DNA of 64,000 bases from Natrinema hispanicum (GCF_004217335.1 NZ_SHMP01000009.1:1-64000); one strand, 5' to 3'. Positions 1 through 8,584 are shown, numbered from the stretch's first letter. The notes: generated from the sequence alone by a model not told the origin. Translations and numbers: made by a program.

Positions 1-1659
1 CTCTTACCCATAACTCAGCACCAGCGAGAAAAATCAAGTAGATGCGTCTGAAATCAAAGAATTAGTCGGGATGTTTTCATTATCTGGACTGGCTCACCGT
101 TTCTGAGGAGTGGTCAGTCTGTAAAATTGGAACGAAGTCTGAATTCACGTTGAGGTCCGCTGAATGAGTCGCCGTTGGCGCTCATTCAGCACCGAGTTCG
201 TACCCTTCTGCCCACATGCGTAGCTTCTGGAGGCCTTTCCACATCGTTTCCCATCCTGGAGGAGGATCTGATCCGCGGTCCAGATACCCGCCAAGCTTCG
301 CTACACTCACAGCGTAGGCTTTCCCGTTCTGGTCTTGCAGTTCTGGAAATTTTGTTTCCAGAACTGCGCGCTCTGCTTCGCTCAACAAGACATCAGGTGC
401 AGTCGAGGTCTCTCCCCGAGCAAGCTCTCGTAACTCCAGGACCTTCCAGGCAATCACCGAGTACAGACTTAGCAAGACTTCCATTCGTTCCCAAGTCTGG
501 AGTTGCCGTTCTTCGATGTTACAGCCACTCTTCAGCACTTTGTGCCAGTCTTCGATTCGCCAGCGAAGACCATAATAGTCGATGACAGTCAGCGTCTCGT
601 TAAACTCTTCGACCGATTCAGTGGTGAGTAACACCCACTGAATCGGGTCGTCAGTTTCACCGATCTCATCGACTCGTACGACATTTACTGCCACTGAACC
701 GTCTTGATCAGGATTATTCCGCGGCGCACGCAACTCACAGGTTCCCGTTGCAATCGACAGCTCTGCTGTCCTGGCTTCTCGCCCACTTGCCTGTTGAATC
801 TCGATCGTTTTGCGACCTTGCTCGGCAAGGTCGCTGCTCCAGTCAAAGAGTTTCCCAGATTCATCGTTTTCTGTCCAAATCCGTCGGTTTTGGTTGGCTC
901 GAACGATGAATCCAGCGTTCTCTATCTCTTCGACAACGTCTGTATAGAACGCGAATGCATCTGCTCCTCGATCATGAACAAACAACGGGCGAACATCGTC
1001 GGCAAGCCAGTTTCTGGCTTGCCTGTCACCACGAGCCCACTTCTCCTGTTCACTCTCCAACGGAATTGGCTCTGATTTCCCGTTTGTCTCATACTTTTTG
1101 TCAGCCTGTTGGTCCTCGATCAGCGCCTGCTGATCGAGGACCCCTGTCATTCGATGTGTTTGTGGATGAATGCCGATCGTTGAGTGGACTTTGACGCCCT
1201 CAAGGTCCATCTCAGAGTTACCAATGTCGCCGAGTCCGTCCTTGGATGGATGTCTCGGAAAGACAAGTTCAGTGGTATCGGAGACGATCACGAGTTCGTC
1301 TAACTGACTCACTCGTGATCGTTGTGCTTGCTTGTGAGCGGAGAGGATCTCGTTCGGTTCCACATTCTCATTATCGCAAAATCGGTACGTAGCCTTTGTG
1401 GAGGCCCAGTCTTCGCAGGCAGTTGGGATGGACTCGGCAGGTGAACTGCCGAGTTCATCCCCAAGTTGCACCAGTCGATCGGTGAGGCGCTTGTCTCCGA
1501 GATTAGCTGAGCGAAACTCTGTTCGAATCCAACCTGATACATCCATGTCACACAACTCTCCGTCATCGTCTAAATCAGGCTGCCAACTCCGTGACCCCCG
1601 TCCCATTTTCCCGTCTCAATTCGTCAGCTACGGGGTTAGAACTTGTGGGTAAGAGACAG
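1..1659 (-). mobile_element. Tn5/IS50-like IS4-family insertion sequence (left tip cut by window start)
   Basis: A single transposase gene lies between inverted ends. The right end, positions 1641-1659, reads acttgtgggtaagagacag. It matches the Tn5 outside end at 16 of 19 positions and the engineered mosaic end at 15 of 19. The left end begins ctcttacccataact at position 1, the inverted match of the inner 15 bases (13 of 15), so about four terminal bases lie before the window. Tn5-type elements make 9-bp target duplications, but the left flank is missing so this cannot be tested. The element abuts the TnpB element that follows. Confidence 0.85.
182..1606 (-). CDS. IS4-family (IS50 group) DDE transposase
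   Basis: Cut-and-paste transposase of the Tn5 type, 474 residues, close to Tn5 Tnp (476). The N-terminal DNA-binding region carries LGDKRLTDRL and ATYRF, as in Tn5. The catalytic residues appear as D110 (VSDTTEL), D212 (VHDRGAD) and E352 in the YREK signature (YGLRWRIEDWHKVLKSG). The C-terminal region around GGYLDRGSDPPPGW matches the conserved end of the family. An internal methionine at residue 21 (start 1546) fits Tn5 alignment better than the first one, so the true start is uncertain. No frameshift is visible, so the element may be active. Confidence 0.9.
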   Translation of the reverse strand: MGRGSRSWQPDLDDDGELCDMDVSGWIRTEFRSANLGDKRLTDRLVQLGDELGSSPAESIPTACEDWASTKATYRFCDNENVEPNEILSAHKQAQRSRVSQLDELVIVSDTTELVFPRHPSKDGLGDIGNSEMDLEGVKVHSTIGIHPQTHRMTGVLDQQALIEDQQADKKYETNGKSEPIPLESEQEKWARGDRQARNWLADDVRPLFVHDRGADAFAFYTDVVEEIENAGFIVRANQNRRIWTENDESGKLFDWSSDLAEQGRKTIEIQQASGREARTAELSIATGTCELRAPRNNPDQDGSVAVNVVRVDEIGETDDPIQWVLLTTESVEEFNETLTVIDYYGLRWRIEDWHKVLKSGCNIEERQLQTWERMEVLLSLYSVIAWKVLELRELARGETSTAPDVLLSEAERAVLETKFPELQDQNGKAYAVSVAKLGGYLDRGSDPPPGWETMWKGLQKLRMWAEGYELGAE

Positions 1660-1736
1660 GGCTTGACCCCGGGGTTGAATCCGATAGGCAGGGGTACAAA
1701 CCACTAAGTAAACACATCTCTAACCAAGAGACAGCG

Positions 1737-2975
1737 ATGGAATACAGTCACCGCTACTCTGTATACCCGACACAAGAGGTAGCGGCTGAACTGGAATACC
1801 ACATCGACGTTCATCGCCAAGCATACAACTACACTCTGTACGAGTACGTCCATGTTGACGCCGATACCATCGGGTCTGCATACAAACACCACTCCCGACT
1901 TCCCGGCTGGAAAGACGAGTTTCCCGTCATCTCAGAGGTCAATTCGAAGGCCCTACAACGAACTGTCACGCGATTCTACCAGAACCTCTCGAACCTCTCT
2001 GACCAGAAGGCGAACGGGAACAAGGTAGGGAAACTCACGTGGAAGTCACCACGGGAGTTCCAGAGTATGACGTATTCGCAGTCTGGCTTCGAACTCAAAA
2101 ACACGAGTGGCCGACATGCGACACTCTGGCTCTCCAAAATCGGCGACATCAAAATCCGCTACCACCGCAACATCCCCGACAAAGCAGACATCAAGGAAGT
2201 CACGGTCAAGAAGGAAACGACCGGCGATTGGTTCGTCTCCTTCGGACTGGAAACCGATGCGGACGACCTGCCCGAGAAACCCGACGTGGACTCGCTCAAC
2301 GCGAGTAACAGCGTTGGGGTTGACCTCGGCATCCTCAACTACATCCATACGTCGGACGGCAAGACTGTGGATTGGCTCGACCTCGAAGACGAGTACGAGC
2401 GATTGCGCCGCGAACAGCGCAAACTCTCGCGGAAGGAGCAAGGTTCGAACAACTACGAGAAACAACGCAAGCAGGTCGCCAAGGTCAAGCGCCACATCCG
2501 CCGGAAGGTGTTGGACTATCAGCACAAGATTACGACGTGGCTCGTCCGCGAGTACGACGCCGTATTCGTTGAGGACTTGGACGTGAAGGGGATGCTCGAA
2601 CAGTCGCACAACGCCCGGAACAAGCAGGATGCGGCGTGGCGACAGTTCATCACTCTGCTCGAATACAAGGCCGACCTGTACGGTTGCCACGTCGTGCAGG
2701 TCGAAGCGGCAGGAACGACGAAAGAGTGCGCGTCGTGCGGTGGAGAGACGGCGAAGCCCATCTGGGTGCGGGAACACTCCTGCCCGTCGTGTGGGTTCGA
2801 GTGTGACCGTGACGCGAATGCGGCGATGAACGTGTCACAACGCGGCTTTTCTGAACTAGGGCTGGGATGGCCCGAAGACACGCCTGTGGAGACTGCGCTC
2901 CCTACGGACACCACCTCGGTGTCTGCAAAGCGCGTTTGTCGAGGGAACCTCGACAGGCTGTCAGACAGAGTCTGA
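1737..2975 (+). CDS. tnpB: TnpB, RNA-guided RuvC-like nuclease of IS200/IS605
   Basis: 412 residues, a normal TnpB length. TnpB proteins are RNA-guided DNA nucleases that use an omega-RNA made from the element's own 3-prime end. RuvC motifs are intact: D196 (VGVDLGI), E279 (VFVEDLDVKG) and the CDRDANAA motif (D357/D359). A zinc ribbon is formed by C331-x2-C334 and C349-x2-C352. The N-terminal WED-like region (YSVYPTQEVAAEL) is complete. All catalytic residues are present, so the protein looks functional. The stop codon falls inside a small perfect hairpin (2959-2977). An AT-rich stretch before the start (around 1700-1712) could be its promoter. Confidence 0.92.
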   Translation: MEYSHRYSVYPTQEVAAELEYHIDVHRQAYNYTLYEYVHVDADTIGSAYKHHSRLPGWKDEFPVISEVNSKALQRTVTRFYQNLSNLSDQKANGNKVGKLTWKSPREFQSMTYSQSGFELKNTSGRHATLWLSKIGDIKIRYHRNIPDKADIKEVTVKKETTGDWFVSFGLETDADDLPEKPDVDSLNASNSVGVDLGILNYIHTSDGKTVDWLDLEDEYERLRREQRKLSRKEQGSNNYEKQRKQVAKVKRHIRRKVLDYQHKITTWLVREYDAVFVEDLDVKGMLEQSHNARNKQDAAWRQFITLLEYKADLYGCHVVQVEAAGTTKECASCGGETAKPIWVREHSCPSCGFECDRDANAAMNVSQRGFSELGLGWPEDTPVETALPTDTTSVSAKRVCRGNLDRLSDRV

Positions 2976-3025
2976 CAACGTCGTGGAAACAGGAAGCCTC
3001 GGGGCTTGACCCCGAGGCGGTTCAC
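2830..3025 (+). ncRNA. predicted omega-RNA / sotRNA at the tnpB 3-prime end
   Basis: Haloarchaeal IS1341 tnpB genes are known to give sense-overlapping RNAs from their 3-prime ends, and these correspond to TnpB guide RNAs. Here two perfect hairpins support this: TGTCAGAC-AGA-GTCTGACA at 2959-2977, and the right-end stem at about 2997-3017. The guide would be read from DNA just after 3025. The 5-prime limit is a guess; only the hairpins are directly visible. Confidence 0.45.
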
Positions 3026-3139
3026 GACAATACCGATTTCGAGGACGTTTCGGACCTCGATACGGCCACCTCGGCGAACATCCTCGACACCGACACCGCC
3101 ACCGTCAACTGTCCCATCGTCTCCGTGGGGAGGGAGTGA
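3026..3139 (+). pseudogene. 3-prime tail of an interrupted gene
   Basis: Directly after the IS1341 right end an open frame runs for 37 residues to a stop. It is acidic and haloarchaeal-like (NTDFEDVSDLDTAT...CPIVSVGRE). It has no start of its own and its upstream part has been replaced by the mobile elements. I cannot name the original gene. It sits just before the sulfite-oxidase-like gene and may have been part of that operon. A six-codon ORF (ATG 3144, stop 3162-3164) lies between the two. Confidence 0.4.
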
Positions 3140-3166
3140 GCCGATGAGCGAGAGGGGGACATAACG

Positions 3167-4645
3167 ATGGTTGATTATCCATCCCGCAACGCTGTCTCGT
3201 TCGCGACGCTCGCGGGCATGACCGGCGTCGCAGGATCCTACATGGCGGCGGGATACACCCGGGAGTTCCTCGTCGCGCCTATCGACGACCTTGTCGTCGG
3301 GACCACGCCGGGACTAATCGTCGCCTGGATGATAGAGAACGTCGGCGAACAGGGGCATCTGCTGCACATTGCGCTTTCGTTCGTTATCGCAATTGGATTG
3401 CTCGCGGGCACTGCGATCGTCGGGCTTCACATTGCTCGAGGATTCGAGCGGCCCGTGATCGGTGTTGGCCTGTCCGGCGTCTTGGCGTGGAGCCTGACTG
3501 CCTTGATTACGGCAGAGCCACTACTCGCAGTCGGTGCTGCTGGGCCCGTAACAGTACTTACCGCCGTTGGCGCTACGCCGCTCGCCGCTCCCGAACATGA
3601 CCCGTCGCGGCGGCGCGCACTCATCTCGAGCGTAAGCGCTTTGGCTTTCATCGGCACAGCTATCGGCTTCCGTCAATTGACGGCTGACGACGACACCGCC
3701 GGCGGCGAACCTCTCGACGAGACGACGGATGACGGGATAGCCACACTAATGCAGGAGGCCGAATCGAAATCCCTCGACATCCGCGGCGACGTTCCGGGAC
3801 TCGTGAGTACGTTCGAGGAGTTTTACAACGTCGACATAGCGGAGTTCGACCCGAACCTCTCGCCCGACGACTGGTCGCTGACGGTCACTGGGGAAGTCGG
3901 TGACGACGTAACCGTTACGTTCGACGAACTGACGGATATGCCGACCAAGCATCGGTTCGTGACGCTACGGTGTGTCGGCGAGAACCTGAACGGTGCGAAA
4001 CTGGACAACGCCGTCTGGACAGGGACACCGATCGAACCGCTCCTTGAGGAGGCCGACCCCGAGGGCGAATGTGGGTGTGCGATGCTCCGTGCGGAAGACG
4101 GGTACTTCGTCCAGTTCCCGATCGAGGCACTCGAAGACGGCTTTCTCGCGTGGGGAATGAACGGTCGGTCGCTCCCCCAGTCTCACGGCCACCCGGTGCG
4201 CGTGCTGATCCCCGGCCACTGGGGCGAGACGAACGTCAAGTGGCTCACCGAGATCGAACTCCTGGACGAGGAGATGGACGGCTACTGGGAACAGCGCGGT
4301 TGGCACGGCACCGGGCCAGTGAACACCGTCGCCAAACTCTGGAGTGACACTGTGCTTGACAACGGGAACGTCGAGGTGGCCGGCCACGCCTACGCCGGGA
4401 CACGTGGCATCGAGCGCGTGGAAATATCGACGGACGGGGGCAGCACCTGGCAGGACGCGGAACTCTCGGAGCCGCTCCGCGGGATCGACGTGTGGCGACA
4501 GTGGCGATACGAGTTCGAACCCGACGGCAGCCATGAGGTCGTGGTTCGAGCGATCGACGGCGAAGGGGAGCTCCAGCCCGAAGAGCGGTCGGACGCGTTC
4601 CCGAGCGGGGCAACCGGCTGGGTCACGAAGACGGTACACGGATGA
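3167..4645 (+). CDS. sulfite-oxidase-family molybdopterin enzyme with N-terminal membrane domain
   Basis: 492 residues. The first about 170 residues hold four to five hydrophobic segments with a short charged loop before RRRALIS. The rest is an oxidoreductase molybdopterin domain (about 225-385) with the Mo-binding cysteine C269 in LRCVGENL, conserved SHGHPVRVLIPGHWG, and a C-terminal dimerisation domain (about 395-490; ERVEISTDGGSTW). Such enzymes oxidise sulfite or reduce S-/N-oxides; the substrate here is unknown. The membrane part suggests electron transfer to the respiratory chain. A purine-rich ribosome site (gagggggac) lies 10 nt before ATG. A winged-helix gene and a membrane gene follow. 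Confidence 0.88.
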   Translation: MVDYPSRNAVSFATLAGMTGVAGSYMAAGYTREFLVAPIDDLVVGTTPGLIVAWMIENVGEQGHLLHIALSFVIAIGLLAGTAIVGLHIARGFERPVIGVGLSGVLAWSLTALITAEPLLAVGAAGPVTVLTAVGATPLAAPEHDPSRRRALISSVSALAFIGTAIGFRQLTADDDTAGGEPLDETTDDGIATLMQEAESKSLDIRGDVPGLVSTFEEFYNVDIAEFDPNLSPDDWSLTVTGEVGDDVTVTFDELTDMPTKHRFVTLRCVGENLNGAKLDNAVWTGTPIEPLLEEADPEGECGCAMLRAEDGYFVQFPIEALEDGFLAWGMNGRSLPQSHGHPVRVLIPGHWGETNVKWLTEIELLDEEMDGYWEQRGWHGTGPVNTVAKLWSDTVLDNGNVEVAGHAYAGTRGIERVEISTDGGSTWQDAELSEPLRGIDVWRQWRYEFEPDGSHEVVVRAIDGEGELQPEERSDAFPSGATGWVTKTVHG

Positions 4646-4684
4646 ACGCCGGACTCATAATCCCTAATACGAGGCAACGCACGG

Positions 4685-4957
4685 ATGGAGAAGGCACTCT
4701 GGTATCTCCTCGTTGGCACCCGTGGCGGCGAGAACCGTGCACGCATCATCGCCGCTCTCGACGATCGACCCCGGAACGCCAATCAGCTCGCGGAGTGCCT
4801 CGACGTCGATTACAATACTGTGAGACACCACCTCAACATGTTACAGGAACACGACGTTATTGAATCCGGTGGCGACGAGTACGGGAAGTTGTACTTTCTG
4901 ACCGATCGGTTCGAGCGACACCGCGAGGAGTTCGAAACTGTTCTGGAGGCGATGTGA
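4685..4957 (+). CDS. ArsR-like winged-helix transcriptional regulator
   Basis: 90 residues. A single winged-helix domain covers almost the whole protein: helix-turn-helix around NQLAECLDVDYNTVRHHLNML, then a wing and a C-terminal helix (RFERHREEFETVLEAM). No metal-binding cysteine cluster is seen. It sits 39 nt after the sulfite-oxidase-like gene and its stop is immediately followed by the ATG of the next gene, so the three are probably one transcription unit and this may be the local regulator. Confidence 0.8.
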   Translation: MEKALWYLLVGTRGGENRARIIAALDDRPRNANQLAECLDVDYNTVRHHLNMLQEHDVIESGGDEYGKLYFLTDRFERHREEFETVLEAM

Positions 4958-5260
4958 ATGGCGGGGGCGATGGGGCCCTGGATGCTGGTGGCGACCCTCC
5001 TCTCGGCAGTGAACGTACTTTTCCTGGTGGTGTTGACGGTTATCTGGGTACGCAACTACCGAACGTTCGGATCCGAGATGACCGCAGGGTTGGCCATGTT
5101 CGGCGTTGTTCTGCTCCTTGAGAATGCCGTCGCAATTTATTTCTTTTTCAGCACCGGGATGCTCTACGCTAATTCCCCAGGTGTCCAGCAGTCCGTGGCC
5201 ACCCTCCGTGTGCTTCAGACTGTCGCTCTGGCTTTCCTCACCTATGTCACCGCCAAGTGA
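4958..5260 (+). CDS. small three-helix membrane protein
   Basis: 100 residues with three hydrophobic segments (about 8-30, 42-64 and 78-98). It starts at the base after the preceding stop codon, so translation is probably coupled to the regulator. Small membrane proteins of this form often sit beside winged-helix genes in haloarchaea. No catalytic motif is visible and no function can be assigned. Confidence 0.75.
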   Translation: MAGAMGPWMLVATLLSAVNVLFLVVLTVIWVRNYRTFGSEMTAGLAMFGVVLLLENAVAIYFFFSTGMLYANSPGVQQSVATLRVLQTVALAFLTYVTAK

Positions 5261-5618
5261 CACAACTTTGGAAAATCCGACATATGTTTGAAATATATCT
5301 GGAATACATCCCCGTATTCAGCATACTGATCTTGGCAGTGGTTTGATAGTCCGATTCAGTCATCGCACTGTGGCCGAGCAAACGAACCGCTTGACAAACG
5401 CCTCGTGGGACGCTTACGATGGCGCTGGTCGATCTGAGCCGGCGGGCTGCCCCATTCGGCACCGAAATCAAATTCTACAGGCGGAGCAGGCCGAGTGCCT
5501 CGGGGCTTGACCCCGAGGCGGTTCACTATCGAGCAAGCAGACGATTCAATCCGCGAGGACCAGCTTTATGAAGTACTGAAACTTACTTGTCCCGTGGGTA
5601 CTGAGTACTAGAAACTCA
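5261..5618. other. intergenic stretch with a solo IS1341 right end
   Basis: No convincing gene. The stretch holds the 30-base right-end copy at 5497-5526, listed separately. A weak minus-strand open frame at 5247-5471 includes RLLGHS, reminiscent of tyrosine recombinases, but nothing else supports it. Confidence 0.5.
5497..5526 (+). repeat. solo right end of the IS1341/TnpB element
   Basis: These 30 bases are identical to the end of the IS1341 element at 2996-3025, in the same orientation. They include the CCTCGGGG-CTTGA-CCCCGAGG hairpin and the terminal cggttcac. No tnpB or left end accompanies them. The two copies form direct repeats around the sulfite-oxidase-like cluster. Confidence 0.85.
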
Positions 5619-6053
5619 ATGGTCGAAATTCCAGATTCCCTTTGCTCTCTGTTCAGCACCCCAGTCGAAAAGCGAAATGGAACATACGTTGTTGAAGTTC
5701 CCTCGAGTGAAGTCGATCATGAGGCGTTATTAGCTGACGAAACATATCGCGTAGCGATTCTTGAGTCTCCTGCTTCGACAGAGTCATCGATGCAACAGGG
5801 GACACAGCAATCACCCTCTCAGGAGACCGTGAGCCGTGCCCCATCGGGACCTCCTGTCGAGGAAGGCGAAGTACGCGATGTAACAATCGAGACTGTCGGT
5901 GATCAGGGCGACGGCATTGCAAAAGTCGAACGTGGCTATGTCGTGATCGTCTCTGGGGCCCAACCTGGTGACAAGCCTACCATCGAAATTGAGCAGGTTC
6001 AGAAGAACGTCGCATTTGCGAGTGTTGTCGATAGCGACCCTCGAGCCTTCTGA
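5619..6053 (+). CDS. TRAM domain protein
   Basis: 144 residues. The C-terminal 65 residues form a TRAM domain, a small RNA-binding beta-barrel: DVTIETVGDQGDGIAKVERGYVVIV, then GAQPGDK and VQKNVAFASVV. In archaea, short TRAM proteins act as RNA chaperones in the cold or bind tRNA/rRNA. The N-terminal half (IPDSLCSLFSTPVEKRNG) followed by a Ser/Gln-rich linker is typical of haloarchaeal TRAM proteins. It stands alone between IS-derived sequences. Confidence 0.88.
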   Translation: MVEIPDSLCSLFSTPVEKRNGTYVVEVPSSEVDHEALLADETYRVAILESPASTESSMQQGTQQSPSQETVSRAPSGPPVEEGEVRDVTIETVGDQGDGIAKVERGYVVIVSGAQPGDKPTIEIEQVQKNVAFASVVDSDPRAF

Positions 6054-6255
6054 CTGCTGTCACCTCGTAGGCCGACCCCCTTCTCGGTAAACTACTGGTA
6101 CTGAGATGACTCCGCTCGAGTTGGCAGTCGTTTGAGGACTATTAGTCCCATCCGTTATATCTCAATGTAAACTCGCGTCCTGTACAATTTGCCGTGCTTG
6201 ATAGCGTATCATAGAACCGGTCACACGCCTATTGACGCGTAGAGAATGTAAGTAC

Positions 6256-6263
6256 AGGTCACT
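6256..6263 (+). repeat. outer target-site duplication, left copy (aggtcact)
   Basis: The eight bases aggtcact immediately precede the left inverted repeat of the composite IS5 unit. The same eight bases follow its right inverted repeat at 8645-8652. This is direct evidence that the unit between them inserted as one piece, or that both copies belong to the original IS. Confidence 0.88.
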
Positions 6264-6314
6264 GGCCTTGTTGAAACCCTTGCTGAGAAACATAACGAGT
6301 GAGTAGCGCGAGGG

Positions 6315-7175
6315 ATGATGGATGCCCTCCCGAAATCACAACTCCTCCAGTTCGTCGAACGTGCGATGGTGCTGGCTCGCCGTGCAGTAGCTCGGTTCTC
6401 GACCCGATATTCACGGAAACGATTCACGCTCCGCCAACACGTCGTCCTGCTCTGTCTGAAGGTGAAGAAGACGACCACGTACCGTGACCTCGTTGACGAA
6501 CTCATCGAAATGCCCCGCATCCGTGAGACCCTCGGCCTTAACTCGATCCCTGCTCCTTCGACGCTCTGCAAGGCGTTCGACCGCTTGGAGATGGCTGTCT
6601 GGCGGGTGTTACTGAACGTCTCGCTCACGGATCTGCCGGTCAACGGTGTCACCGGCATCGATGCGTCCGGGTTCGAGCGGGCGCATGCCTCAACTCACTA
6701 CACGAAGCGAACGAACCTCACCATCCAGCAGTTGAAGACAACGCTGTTGGTCGATACAGCGACTAACGCCGTTCTCGATATTCACGTGACGACGACACGA
6801 AAACACGATACGCAGATCGCGCCACAGGTAGTGAAACGGAACGCAGCGTCCATCAAGGTGTTGACCGGTGACAAGGGATATGACGACCAGAAACTTCGAC
6901 ACCTTGCCCGTGACCACGATATTCGCCCTCTCATCAAGCACCGGGAGTTCACCTCACTCCACAAAGCGTGGAATGCACGATTGGACACTGATCTCTACCA
7001 CCAGCGGAATATGAACGAGACAGTGAATGCTACAATCAAACAGAAATTCGGGGCATTCGTGCGGTCACGCCTCTGGTGGAAGCAGTTCCGCGAACTCGTC
7101 ATCAAGTGCGTCGTTCACAACGTGGAACGAAGCCTCGCTCTTTCACACGAAGAGTACGATTGCCCACGAGTCTGA
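6315..7175 (+). CDS. IS5-family transposase of the outer element
   Basis: 286 residues, a usual length for haloarchaeal IS5 transposases. DDE motifs are intact: D in GIDASGF, D in TGDKGYDD and E in NMNETVNATIK. The N-terminal region (PSTLCKAFDRL) is the conserved helix-turn-helix part. The start lies 35 nt after the left inverted repeat. Two methionines are adjacent at the start. The gene looks intact although the element's right end has been moved away by insertions. Confidence 0.9.
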   Translation: MMDALPKSQLLQFVERAMVLARRAVARFSTRYSRKRFTLRQHVVLLCLKVKKTTTYRDLVDELIEMPRIRETLGLNSIPAPSTLCKAFDRLEMAVWRVLLNVSLTDLPVNGVTGIDASGFERAHASTHYTKRTNLTIQQLKTTLLVDTATNAVLDIHVTTTRKHDTQIAPQVVKRNAASIKVLTGDKGYDDQKLRHLARDHDIRPLIKHREFTSLHKAWNARLDTDLYHQRNMNETVNATIKQKFGAFVRSRLWWKQFRELVIKCVVHNVERSLALSHEEYDCPRV

Positions 7176-7274
7176 GAGAAACGGCCTGCTGCATACAGAG
7201 GATTAGTGCAGCACGACGATTTCGTTTGTTTCACGTCGAAAGCAGTGAACCAGCCGCTCACTACAGGTGCGAAC

Positions 7275-7523
7275 TTAACACGCATAGAATTGATATATAC
7301 GATAAATTTCACGGACGCTAAGAACGATTGCACTGCTGCCGAGAGAGAATCCTAAAATAACCAATAGAACGTTCGTCCTATTGAAAGATGACGCGGCTAT
7401 CAGGAGTCCGATAACAGAGAGAACGGTATAAAATAAAACAGTTATAGCTATCCTGAAACACTCTTTCAACACATCCGCACTCACCTTTCGGAATTTATCT
7501 ATATCTTGAGTATCATTCCCCAT
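7275..7523 (-). CDS. small membrane protein inside the composite IS
   Basis: 82 residues with two hydrophobic segments (about 26-46 and 52-70), preceded by a charged N-terminus (MGNDTQDIDKFRK). The surrounding DNA (7230-7600) is clearly richer in A/T than the transposases. It is enclosed by the outer inverted repeats and so would travel with them. I do not recognise the family. It resembles in style the 90-residue membrane protein just outside the unit (8652-8924), but no alignment was possible. Confidence 0.5.
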   Translation of the reverse strand: MGNDTQDIDKFRKVSADVLKECFRIAITVLFYTVLSVIGLLIAASSFNRTNVLLVILGFSLGSSAIVLSVREIYRIYQFYAC

Positions 7524-7649
7524 ACTATAATGTAATATTGGTTATGGAAAAGGATAGTGAATTTACGCTAAGCGATATGTGCTTGCTCTGTACTGAGCGA
7601 TCACCACCGTCGTAAATTGCGTCAAATCTCGTGCGACATTCGCGCGTTC

Positions 7650-8584
7650 GGGCTTGTTTAGATGCGTGAGATCAACGGTATCAGAGCCTCACGGCTTGCT
7701 CGATGTTTCTGACGGCGGCCTTTAGGACGAGTTCTCGGAACTGGCCAAACCACGTTCTAGCCCGCAACGTCTCGCCGAACCGATGTTTCAGTGCGAAGAA
7801 TATCGCCTCGACGATCGACCGTCGGTAATAGACATTCTCGTCGTGGCGAGCGTTATGCGCTTTGTCGAGCGCGTAGAACTCTCGATGTTTGATCACTGGT
7901 CGGATGCCAGCGTCCCTGAGTTCGTGCCGCAGCGCGTCCCAGTCGTAGCTTTTGTCAGCAGTAATCGTGGTAAGCTTGGTGAGATTTCTCGTGAGTACCT
8001 GTCGTCCAACTTGTGTATCGTGCGGCTGTTTCATCGAACAATGAACGTCGAGGATGACGCTAGTATCGCAATCGACGAGCGCTGTCGTCTTAATATCGTC
8101 AAAGTTGTAGCCGACGCGGAGAACGTAGTGACGGCTGGCTTGATGGCGCTTGAAGCCCGTTGCGTCGATCGCCTGAACATCGCCGAGGTCGTGCAGTGAG
8201 ACAGACAGCCGCAGTAACACCCGCCAGATCCGCATTTTGAGATCTTGTTTCCGCGTACAGACGGTCGTGAAATCGGGCAACTGATCCACAGAAAGTCCGA
8301 GTTTCGCGGCGATTCCCGGCATCTCGTGTAGAATGTCGAGCAACCGGCGGTACGGCTGGTTCAGGTACTCTCGGAGGCAGTGGATCGAGATAATCACCCA
8401 GTCAGCGTAGCCGCCGTCACCCTTCTTGATCGCCGGAGCTGGCTTACCGATGACAGCGTTCTGGGACAAATCGATGCATCGGTCGGTGAAGCGGGCGAGT
8501 TGAGACGGCATACTCACCGCTTCCTCGCTCAACTCCACATAATCCCGGTCGAGACGTCAACTGAGCGGCGTCTAAACACGGCCC
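7650..8584 (-). mobile_element. inner IS5-family insertion sequence with 8-bp duplication
   Basis: The ends are imperfect inverted repeats: gggcttgtttagatgcg at 7650-7666 and, as complement, gggccgtgtttagacgccg at the right. They are flanked by the direct repeat gcgcgttc (7642-7649 and 8585-8592). The element is 935 bp with one transposase gene. It inserted into the outer unit and is therefore younger. Confidence 0.88.
7681..8538 (-). CDS. IS5-family transposase of the inner element
   Basis: 285 residues. DDE motifs: D in AIDATGF, D in TADKSYD and E in RSIVEAIFFALK. The residue context of the glutamate (VEAIF rather than NETVN) sets it apart from the outer element's transposase, so the two elements are different IS types. 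No break is visible. Confidence 0.9.
   Translation of the reverse strand: MELSEEAVSMPSQLARFTDRCIDLSQNAVIGKPAPAIKKGDGGYADWVIISIHCLREYLNQPYRRLLDILHEMPGIAAKLGLSVDQLPDFTTVCTRKQDLKMRIWRVLLRLSVSLHDLGDVQAIDATGFKRHQASRHYVLRVGYNFDDIKTTALVDCDTSVILDVHCSMKQPHDTQVGRQVLTRNLTKLTTITADKSYDWDALRHELRDAGIRPVIKHREFYALDKAHNARHDENVYYRRSIVEAIFFALKHRFGETLRARTWFGQFRELVLKAAVRNIEQAVRL

Larger units (their letters stand above)
1660..3025 (+). mobile_element. IS1341-type element (IS200/IS605 family, tnpB only)
   Basis: The element holds tnpB and no tnpA. The right end is a perfect hairpin, CCTCGGGG-CTTGA-CCCCGAGG, followed by cggttcac ending at 3025, which is the usual form of haloarchaeal IS1341 right ends. Just after the neighbouring IS there is a related sequence, gggcttgaccccgggg (from about 1660), which I take as the left-end hairpin; the left boundary is therefore approximate. 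Without tnpA the element would need help in trans to move. Confidence 0.7.

Noticed and set aside
5247..5471. Possible tyrosine-recombinase tail (RLLGHS) on the minus strand
   Set aside because: Only six residues resemble the family; no catalytic Arg/Tyr context and the frame ends in non-coding DNA.
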